In this document: positions 20,615 through 25,830 of the stretch, one piece after another
Numbering within the stretch: position 1 is the first letter of the stretch
Layout of the letters: every line of letters starts with the position of its first letter
Virus record (IMG/VR): IMGVR_UViG_3300032284_000558
Coordinates: 1-25,830 of that record
DNA length: 25,830 nucleotides
Source: a virus
Reading direction: 5' to 3' (one strand)
The notes under the pieces: generated by a model
What the model was told of the DNA's origin: nothing
Databases searched by the model: none
Seen by the model: the letters and a program-made list of their open reading frames with translations, nothing else
Made by a program: the position numbers and the translations under genes

Positions 20615-21238
20615 ATGGCAGTTGCATCACTACTTAACATGACAGTGCCAGTGGCATCAGCGAGCGACCAGAGCGCAAATAGCCAAGGTCTGTTGATGCC
20701 CCTGTTGAAGTATCGTTTCAGAGTTAGCTTCGAGAACTTCGGGGTTACAAGTCCACGCACGGAACTTACGAAACAGGTCATGAATTTTACACGACCTAAC
20801 TTAAACTTTAACCCAATCACGATTGACTTGTATAACAGTAAAATGTATCTACAGGGTAAACCAGAATGGCAGACTGTTACGGTTGAATTCCGTGATGATG
20901 CCAATGGAACAGTTCGTCTTCTCGTTGGTGAACAGATTCAGAAGCAATTTGACTTTGCTGAACAGGCAAGCGCAGTTAGCGGTATTGATTATAAGTTTAT
21001 CACTCGCTTTGAAGCACTTGATGGTGGTAATGGCGCAAATGGTCCTACTACACTAGAAGAATGGGAACTTTATGGTTGCTTCATTAGTGAAGTAAACTAC
21101 AATCAGTTTGATTATACCAGCAACGATCCAGCAACTATTGGCGTAACACTTCGTTATGATAATGCTCTACAGGTTCCTGGAAAAACTGGTGTTGGTACTC
21201 CAGTAACAAGAACAAATGGAGCCAGTATTACTGGTTAA
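20615..21238 (+). CDS. 19: Tail tube protein, T4 gp19 family
   Basis: A 207-aa tube subunit that stacks in rings inside the sheath to form the DNA channel. The start M-A-V-A-S-L-L-N at 20615 has AGGAG 8 nt upstream; the frame is open from 20576 but that stretch is the promoter hairpin. Family features are L-K-Y-R-F-R-V-S-F-E-N-F-G, T-K-Q-V-M-N-F-T-R-P-N-L, G-K-P-E-W-Q-T-V-T-V-E-F-R-D-D and L-E-E-W-E-L-Y-G-C-F-I, followed by V-T-L-R-Y-D-N-A. It is longer than T4 gp19 (163 aa), mostly through loops. The gene directly follows sheath, the usual order. Confidence 0.92.
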   Translation: MAVASLLNMTVPVASASDQSANSQGLLMPLLKYRFRVSFENFGVTSPRTELTKQVMNFTRPNLNFNPITIDLYNSKMYLQGKPEWQTVTVEFRDDANGTVRLLVGEQIQKQFDFAEQASAVSGIDYKFITRFEALDGGNGANGPTTLEEWELYGCFISEVNYNQFDYTSNDPATIGVTLRYDNALQVPGKTGVGTPVTRTNGASITG

Positions 21239-21251
21239 GGGTTAATATAAT

Positions 21252-22766
21252 ATGAGTTCCATACTCAACTCGGTATTACAAAGCCTACTATACGGCGGCG
21301 AGGTGCATGATTATGCACACGCCGCCAAAGTCTTTCGTTCAAATGATTTTGCTCGTGCGCCACGATACAAATGGCTGTTTCAGGTAAACTTTATATTAAG
21401 TTCAAATGCACCATCCTATGTTAGCACAAGAGAATTAAGTTATCTTGTAAAATCAGTTGATTTGCCACGATTCACTGTTGATGTTAAAGATATGAATCAA
21501 TATAATCGTAAAACATTTGTTCAGAGTCGTATTCGATATGAGCCAGTTACTATTAAGTTTCATGATGATAATAGCAACGGCCTACGTGAATTATGGCAAG
21601 ATTACTATACATATTATTATGCAGATGGTAATTATTCCAACAATGATTATAATTTTGATGATCGATATCGTCCTCGTTCTTCCCGTTCAAGTTCTGCTTG
21701 GGGTTTAGATTACGGTGCAACTGTGCCGTTTTTTAGTGCAATAGAGATTTACAGCTTGGCTGGTGGGGAAAGTAATAAAATTACGCTAATGAATCCAATC
21801 ATCAGTAGTTTTAGTCATGATAGTCACGATTACAGTGACGGTCAGGGATTGATGGAAGCTACTATGCAAGTTCACTATATGGGTGTTACATACGAGAATG
21901 GATATGCGGCTGGTGTTCCAGGGTTTGCAGTTCCAGAAGCATATGATCCAAGTGTAAGCGGAATTAGTGCAAAGTTTGCTGGATTTTTTCTTGATAAAAA
22001 TAGTAACACACTAGTAAGACAGCCTACTAATTTTACAAATAGAGCAATTGAAAGACAAAATCAGGCATCCTACCGTAGTCCAATTGAGCAAACTGCAATA
22101 TATAATCCAACTTCAACTAATAGTTTAAGTCCAACTGAAATACAATCTATTGTCAATAACAATAATTCTGCAACCAATTTGCAAAATTATTCATTTCCAA
22201 TCGCTGATACTAACGCACAGATTCAAACACAAAATCCAAGTAATATAGTTCCGTATCAGCTTGCAACCAATGCTTCAAGCAATGGTGAAAATGTACCTAC
22301 ACCGCAGGGAAATGCAACACTTTATCCGCCAGATAGTTATCAGCACATTTTATATAATCAGGGATACACCGTAAGTCAGATTACATCTGCTAGTAAGTTT
22401 GTTAGTTCAATCCCATCTGAAACTATTAATTCACATAAAATTAGTGATGGCGGTATTACATCAACACAAGCATGGTTAGCACAGCAATATATAGATAGTC
22501 CCCAATCTGTTGCAAGTTTTGGTTCAGTAAATTATGGACAGCCAGCATCTAACCCAAGTAACATAAACTTCTCAAATCCATCTAACCCAGTAAATCCAAC
22601 TTATAATAGCCAAACTTGGCAACAAACATTGCTATCTGAAGGATATACCAGTAGTCAAGTTAATATTGCTGCAAATCAGATTGCTCAACTTAATATTGCA
22701 CCAGGCACTAACTTAGTTCCTGTTGCAAAGTCATACATTGCTTTTAATGCCAATAATAAAAAATAA
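21252..22766 (+). CDS. Second tail-tube-like protein with long Asn/Ser/Gln-rich C-terminal extension
   Basis: A 504-aa protein. Residues about 30-235 follow the gp19 tube plan (Y-K-W-L-F-Q-V-N-F-I, L-V-K-S-V-D-L-P-R-F, Y-E-P-V-T-I-K-F-H-D-D, M-E-A-T-M-Q-V-H-Y-M-G-V-T-Y). Residues about 240-504 are low-complexity and rich in Asn, Ser, Gln and Pro. They carry a twice-repeated helical unit (Y-Q-H-I-L-Y-N-Q-G-Y-T-V-S-Q-I and W-Q-Q-T-L-L-S-E-G-Y-T-S-S-Q-V). By analogy with T4 gp48 and gp54 (tube-like baseplate proteins), it may begin or end the tube, with the extension reaching another virion part. AAGGG precedes the ATG by about 10 nt. Confidence 0.82.
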   Translation: MSSILNSVLQSLLYGGEVHDYAHAAKVFRSNDFARAPRYKWLFQVNFILSSNAPSYVSTRELSYLVKSVDLPRFTVDVKDMNQYNRKTFVQSRIRYEPVTIKFHDDNSNGLRELWQDYYTYYYADGNYSNNDYNFDDRYRPRSSRSSSAWGLDYGATVPFFSAIEIYSLAGGESNKITLMNPIISSFSHDSHDYSDGQGLMEATMQVHYMGVTYENGYAAGVPGFAVPEAYDPSVSGISAKFAGFFLDKNSNTLVRQPTNFTNRAIERQNQASYRSPIEQTAIYNPTSTNSLSPTEIQSIVNNNNSATNLQNYSFPIADTNAQIQTQNPSNIVPYQLATNASSNGENVPTPQGNATLYPPDSYQHILYNQGYTVSQITSASKFVSSIPSETINSHKISDGGITSTQAWLAQQYIDSPQSVASFGSVNYGQPASNPSNINFSNPSNPVNPTYNSQTWQQTLLSEGYTSSQVNIAANQIAQLNIAPGTNLVPVAKSYIAFNANNKK

Positions 22767-22780
22767 ATATTATTATGGCA
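22748..22780 (+). promoter_or_regulatory. Late promoter inside an inverted repeat that covers an ATG
   Basis: TGCCAATAATA (22748-22758) pairs with TATTATT-at-GGCA (22768-22780), leaving AT of the start codon as a bulge. AATAAATA (22762-22769) lies between and overlaps the stop codon of the upstream gene (22764-22766). The box ends 5 nt before the ATG (22775) and no Shine-Dalgarno is present. Confidence 0.7.
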
Positions 22781-23140
22781 AACACACCAGATACTATCAC
22801 ATCCAATCCGTTATCAAGTCAAACATTTTTTAATGGATATTTTAGTCAACCTATCCAAGTAAGCGATGCTGTTTGGGGTCAGGTCTATGGGTATTTTTTA
22901 ACTCTTACTAAAGATGCAAGTGCAGCAAGTGCACTGGCACAAAGCGTTATTGCTCTAACTTATAATAATAATTTAGACCCACTTGCAGTAATAAATGAGT
23001 TTAGCAAGGCACCAAACTCTAGTAATGTAAAAACCCTATTAATAAGTTTTTTTAATAGTAGCAAAGGATCAACGAGTAAACTGGGATTTAAAAAGTTAAA
23101 TGAAACCCCTCCCAGTGTTTCTCGTAATATAATAGCATGA
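22775..23140 (+). CDS. Conserved tail-region protein, unknown
   Basis: A 121-aa protein starting M-A-N-T-P-D-T-I-T-S-N. It has helical parts (V-W-G-Q-V-Y-G-Y-F, A-A-S-A-L-A-Q-S-V-I-A-L) and the ending T-S-K-L-G-F-K-K-L, then V-S-R-N-I-I-A. Small proteins with a T-S-x-L-G turn and an R-x-[IV]-[IL]-A end commonly sit just after tube genes in T4-like phages; their function is not known to me, but position suggests tail assembly. Predicted to be made from a leaderless late mRNA. The stop overlaps the next ATG as ATGA. Confidence 0.78.
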   Translation: MANTPDTITSNPLSSQTFFNGYFSQPIQVSDAVWGQVYGYFLTLTKDASAASALAQSVIALTYNNNLDPLAVINEFSKAPNSSNVKTLLISFFNSSKGSTSKLGFKKLNETPPSVSRNIIA

Positions 23141-23583
23141 GTTTAAAATATAGCCAAGGAATATATGAACCAGTAAACGTCAGCAAATATGCTGGACGTG
23201 GTAGTATACGATATCGTAGTAGTTGGGAACTTGCTTTTATGACTTTTTGTGATAATCATCCAAGTGTATTGCATTGGGCTAGCGAAAGTATTAGTATCCC
23301 TTATCACAATCCAATTGAGAAGAAAACCAAAAGTTATATTCCAGATTTCTTTGTAGTCTATCAGGATGCACACGGTAAACGTCGTGCCGAATTGGTTGAA
23401 ATAAAACCACACAAAGAAACAACACTGGAAGCTGCTGGTCGTAGTGAAAGAAATCAAATTATGGCAGCAGTTAACATGGCTAAGTGGCAAGCAGCACAGG
23501 CTTGGTGTAAACAACAGGGAATATCCTTTCGTGTTATTACTGAACATGATATGTTTGCTGGAACAAAAAAGAAAAAACGATAA
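23137..23583 (+). CDS. 4: Head-completion nuclease-like protein, T4 gp4 family
   Basis: A 148-aa protein (T4 gp4 is about 150). It starts M-S-L-K-Y-S-Q-G-I-Y and carries Y-R-S-S-W-E-L-A-F-M (27-35), V-L-H-W-A-S-E-S-I-S-I-P-Y (44-56), Y-I-P-D-F-F-V-V (67-74), and E-L-V-E-I-K-P-H-K (85-93). E50, D70 and E88-x-K90 form a PD-(D/E)xK (TnsA-like) nuclease centre. In T4 the protein is needed to complete DNA-filled heads, perhaps trimming DNA ends. It is coupled to the preceding gene by ATGA. Confidence 0.9.
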   Translation: MSLKYSQGIYEPVNVSKYAGRGSIRYRSSWELAFMTFCDNHPSVLHWASESISIPYHNPIEKKTKSYIPDFFVVYQDAHGKRRAELVEIKPHKETTLEAAGRSERNQIMAAVNMAKWQAAQAWCKQQGISFRVITEHDMFAGTKKKKR

Positions 23584-23591
23584 ATTAATAT

Positions 23592-24020
23592 ATGACCAAG
23601 AAACTTGAAGAATTATTTGATTTGCCACCAGCCCCAAGTAGAGAGGTTGCAGAGGCATTAGAAAACGCCCACAGTCTTGAAAGTTCAATGCCAAGTCAAC
23701 CAGATGATGCACTAGATAAAGAACTTGACCAATTAGCTGACCAAGCAGTAGAAAGTTTTGAAAACTTACAAAGTCTTGGTATGAACGTAGAAGCACGGTT
23801 CAGTGCACCTATATTTGAAGCAAGTGCTAAAATGCTTGCCACTGCAGTTACTGCAAAACTTGGTAAAGTTCAAAAGAAACTTAAACAAGCTGAATTAGCT
23901 ATCAGAATTGAAAAAATGAAACAGGACCAACAAAAAAATAGTGGTGATGACAATACAGTAAATGTTGAAGCGGCAGTATTTGACAGAAATGAATTGCTAA
24001 AAACCTTTCGTAAACAATAA
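23592..24020 (+). CDS. Probable small terminase subunit (gp16-like)
   Basis: A 142-aa acidic, helical protein: M-T-K-K-L-E-E-L-F-D-L-P, a long acidic linker, D-K-E-L-D-Q-L-A-D-Q-A-V-E-S-F, then A-P-I-F-E-A-S-A-K-M-L-A-T-A-V-T-A-K-L-G-K-V-Q-K-K-L-K-Q-A. The last part is a long coiled-coil-like helix ending in a polar tail. This matches the plan of small terminase subunits of T4-like phages (N-terminal L-F-D-[IL]-P peptide, oligomerising helix pair), which recognise DNA and regulate the large terminase. The assignment rests on layout and context rather than a defining motif. No strong ribosome site is visible. Confidence 0.55.
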   Translation: MTKKLEELFDLPPAPSREVAEALENAHSLESSMPSQPDDALDKELDQLADQAVESFENLQSLGMNVEARFSAPIFEASAKMLATAVTAKLGKVQKKLKQAELAIRIEKMKQDQQKNSGDDNTVNVEAAVFDRNELLKTFRKQ

Positions 24021-24038
24021 ATACATGATAAAAGGTTT
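24001..24038 (+). promoter_or_regulatory. Late promoter inside a perfect inverted repeat containing the ribosome site
   Basis: AAACCTTT (24001-24008) and AAAGGTTT (24031-24038) are perfect 8-bp arms. AATAAATA (24016-24023) lies between them. The right arm carries the ribosome site AAAGG of the gene at 24044. Transcription from the box would begin near 24029 and exclude the left arm, which lies in the last codons of the gene upstream. Confidence 0.78.
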
Positions 24039-24043
24039 GAAAT

Positions 24044-24610
24044 ATGAAGACCCTATTAGAATATATCATAGATAATGAAAAGAAATATGGCTTTCGTGTG
24101 AAGATTGCCACAGAACTTAGCGACGATGGCATGAAAAGCCTACAAAATTGCTTGAGTAAATGGAAATTGGAAGCAATCAGTGAACCAAAACGTTTACCTA
24201 TTGCCGAAGAGCACACTGGATTTGGTCATTTAAAAAATACAGAACTTTATATCATTGATCTAGTTGTAAATTATCCATGCACTCCAGCAGAAGTTCAAGC
24301 TGCAGTTCACGAGTCAACTAGTATCCCATTGAGTCACATTATGGTGGTGACTCCGACACAGGAAGTCCTTGCTGCGCCAATTGTTGCAGATAGTGATTCC
24401 CCTGTGTTGACTTCTGATTTCCCAGAGCAAAAAGAACCACAGCTACTAGCTGATCTTGCAAATGCTCTTAAAACAAAATCAATTGAACATCAATTTGCTG
24501 TTAAACCTACAAAAGGCAAGACGCTAAACGATATTCCACAATATAACACTAGCCCATTGGGCACAAAGAAAACAAAACTACCAGAACGTCCTAAGACGGG
24601 AGTAAAATAA
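24044..24610 (+). CDS. Head-region structural or core protein, unknown
   Basis: A 188-aa protein. Residues 1-110 look like a small alpha/beta domain: L-L-E-Y-I-I-D-N, Y-G-F-R-V-K-I-A-T-E-L, M-K-S-L-Q-N-C-L-S-K-W-K-L-E-A-I, E-L-Y-I-I-D-L-V-V-N-Y-P-C-T-P-A-E-V, then S-I-P-L-S-H-I-M-V-V. The C-terminal 75 residues are disordered and Lys/Pro-rich. Similar proteins (Y-x-[YF]-R-V-K-[IV]-A, N-Y-P-[CV]-T-P, I-P-x-S-H-I-x-V) lie near the scaffold and portal genes of T4-like cyanophages and rhizobial phages; a head-core role is likely but unproven. Expression is from its own late promoter hairpin. Confidence 0.7.
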   Translation: MKTLLEYIIDNEKKYGFRVKIATELSDDGMKSLQNCLSKWKLEAISEPKRLPIAEEHTGFGHLKNTELYIIDLVVNYPCTPAEVQAAVHESTSIPLSHIMVVTPTQEVLAAPIVADSDSPVLTSDFPEQKEPQLLADLANALKTKSIEHQFAVKPTKGKTLNDIPQYNTSPLGTKKTKLPERPKTGVK

Positions 24611-24611
24611 G

Positions 24612-25361
24612 ATGCAGATGATTGATGTAATGAAAAAGCTACAGGAAATACAAAACCGTAGCCCTGAAATTGGACAGGCTATTGAAAGTGCCGCTAAAAT
24701 GTCTGGTATTGCAGAAGTATCATTTGATGCAGAACCTGCTGTCGCTGAAGCTAAAAAGGCAAACTTTCCAGAAGTTAAAGCAGAAAGTTCATACATGATT
24801 GATGTTCTGTCTAAGTTAAATGAAATTGCATCACGCAGTCCAGAAATTGCTGCTGCAATCGACAATACACGTAGAATGAATGCACCAGTTGCAGAAGCAG
24901 TTGAAGTTAAAACAACTGGCGATGATGCAGTATTAGCTACTATTCTTAAACTTGCTGGCATGATGGGTGCACAAACTGAAATCGATATGACAGATAGTGA
25001 TGGTATGAGTGCTGGTATGGATTCACCTCTTGCTCCAGATGCTGGTGCATCTATTGGTAGTGGTCCAGAGTTTAGTATGGGCATGGATGCACCAGATATG
25101 GATATGGGTGGACCAGATTTAGATATTGGCGATGACGATGATGAAGTGATCGCTGGACCAACAACTACGCTTTCACCAGAAATGATTGACGATGATCTTG
25201 ATAATCCAGCAGATCGTCCATACCCAAATAGTCCACATGAAAAAGTTCATGGCGTTGGTGCAGCAGTTCCAAGCGGAAATGATTTAGCAAAGACTAAGGG
25301 AACGTATCCGAAAGTTGCTGGTGGTGATAATCCAGTACATGTTGCAGTAAGTTTTGACTAA
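24612..25361 (+). CDS. Probable prohead-core protein with an internal repeat
   Basis: A 249-aa acidic protein. Two copies of a 28-residue helical unit occur at residues 3-30 (M-I-D-V-M-K-K-L-Q-E-I, R-S-P-E-I) and 62-89 (M-I-D-V-L-S-K-L-N-E-I, R-S-P-E-I). A Met/Gly/Asp-rich low-complexity tract follows (about 130-190, D-D-D-D-E). The tail reads Y-P-N-S-P-H-E-K, V-P-S-G-N-D-L-A-K-T-K-G-T-Y-P and G-G-D-N-P-V. I recall that kind of tail (N-S-P-x-E, G-x-D-L-x-x-x-K, G-D-N-P/A-M) from internal head proteins of T4-like phages. GGGAG precedes the ATG by 9 nt. Confidence 0.68.
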   Translation: MQMIDVMKKLQEIQNRSPEIGQAIESAAKMSGIAEVSFDAEPAVAEAKKANFPEVKAESSYMIDVLSKLNEIASRSPEIAAAIDNTRRMNAPVAEAVEVKTTGDDAVLATILKLAGMMGAQTEIDMTDSDGMSAGMDSPLAPDAGASIGSGPEFSMGMDAPDMDMGGPDLDIGDDDDEVIAGPTTTLSPEMIDDDLDNPADRPYPNSPHEKVHGVGAAVPSGNDLAKTKGTYPKVAGGDNPVHVAVSFD

Positions 25362-25371
25362 GGAAATTATT

Positions 25372-25830
25372 ATGAGTAAGTTTACAGATTATGTAAATCA
25401 GATTGACAGAACATTAAAAGCACCAGTTACTGGTGATATTGTAAACTTTGAAATTGATAAAGTTAAGTCTATCAGCGCAACTGTAGTAGAACATACAGAC
25501 AAGAGCGTAACTATTATGCTGAGCGAAGCTGCTTGGAATGAGATGGATAAACTACATCTTCTAAGCGAAGGTTCACGTCAACAAATGGCAGAGTTTGTAT
25601 TAACTTTTGAACGTGGTGGAGAAAAAATTTCTAAAAAGTTTCTTCATCAGCCTCCAATGGAATCCGCTGGAATCACTCAGGATTTTGTTCGCAATATTGC
25701 TAAAAGCAACAAAATCCATGAGATGATGAAGACCGAGGGTTATAAACTACGTCATGCTAGCGCAAGTCTTGTTGAAACTGATCAACTCCCAGAAAGTGAT
25801 GTTACTGTAATTGTAACAAATCCTGTAAAC
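25372..25830 (+). CDS. Late structural-block protein, C-terminus outside the window
   Basis: The ATG at 25372 follows AAGGAA by 7 nt and lies 10 bp after the preceding stop; the frame is open for 153 codons to the window edge. It begins M-S-K-F-T-D-Y-V-N-Q-I-D-R-T-L-K-A-P-V. The visible part is alpha/beta, with V-V-E-H-T-D-K-S-V-T-I-M-L-S-E-A-A-W and F-E-R-G-G-E-K-I-S-K-K-F-L-H-Q-P-P. I do not recognise the family. Position after the core-like protein suggests a head or packaging component. Confidence 0.75.
   Translation, partial: MSKFTDYVNQIDRTLKAPVTGDIVNFEIDKVKSISATVVEHTDKSVTIMLSEAAWNEMDKLHLLSEGSRQQMAEFVLTFERGGEKISKKFLHQPPMESAGITQDFVRNIAKSNKIHEMMKTEGYKLRHASASLVETDQLPESDVTVIVTNPVN

Noticed and set aside
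1-25830. tRNA genes, CRISPR arrays, insertion sequences, integrase or attachment sites
   Set aside because: I looked for cloverleaf-like repeats, regularly spaced repeats, transposase motifs and flanking duplications and saw none that hold up by eye; a tRNAscan-type search would settle the tRNA question.

Overview
The window looks like part of the genome of a T4-type contractile-tailed phage (myovirus). Direct support comes from a tail sheath (gp18 family), a tail tube (gp19 family) with a second tube-like protein, a gp4-type head-completion nuclease, a gp1-type deoxynucleotide monophosphate kinase, an Rnl1-type RNA ligase, and repeated TATAAATA-type late promoters. The host is probably an alphaproteobacterium. 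The clue is a phage-borne outer-membrane beta-barrel protein whose mature N-terminus (T-D-L-P-N-K-K-A-P-P) matches the A-D-L-P-x-[RK]-K-A-P signature of rhizobial and related porins. The base composition is moderately AT-rich, and I see no tRNA genes, insertion sequences or CRISPR arrays.

Layout. (1) 1-2317, minus strand: an operon from a strong sigma70-like promoter with Rnl1 ligase, two tandem paralogous small proteins and a 41-aa lipoprotein, then a second promoter for three more small genes that run off the left edge. (2) 2368-9296, minus strand: two paralogous B12-binding-like radical SAM enzymes, each behind a late-type promoter. They flank an early-type operon of small membrane proteins and a lipoprotein (4375-5611), a YubB/API92A-like protein and a Bax-like glucosaminidase. 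(3) 9398-10033, plus strand: the outer-membrane protein, ended by a strong bidirectional terminator. (4) 10085-12774, minus strand: polynucleotide kinase, a cyclic-phosphate-processing receiver-like protein, a broken HAD phosphatase remnant and several conserved small phage proteins, fed by three near-identical early promoters. (5) 12836-12982: divergent promoter region where transcription switches strand. (6) 12983-15622, plus strand: gamma-glutamylcyclotransferase-like protein and four conserved unknowns. (7) 15714-25830, plus strand: the late structural block (neck protein, dNMP kinase, sheath, two tube proteins, gp4 nuclease, probable small terminase, head-core-like proteins).

Regulation is the most striking feature. 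Eight early-type promoters are visible. All have an exact TTGACA; seven have a 16-bp spacer and a TGn-extended -10. Nine late-type promoters follow the pattern [TA]ATAAATA or a variant. Six of these lie between the arms of an inverted repeat. In four or five cases a read-through RNA, but not the late-initiated RNA, could fold so as to hide the ribosome site or the ATG. This resembles the hairpin control known for T4 genes e, soc and 49. Four late boxes end only 4-5 nt before an ATG that has no Shine-Dalgarno, which predicts leaderless late mRNAs.

Functionally, the ligase, kinase and receiver-like protein suggest an RNA-repair set that has lost its HAD 3'-phosphatase. The lipoproteins, membrane proteins and outer-membrane barrel suggest envelope remodelling or exclusion of other phages. 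The late-type promoters of the radical SAM enzymes hint at late substrates such as virion or envelope components.
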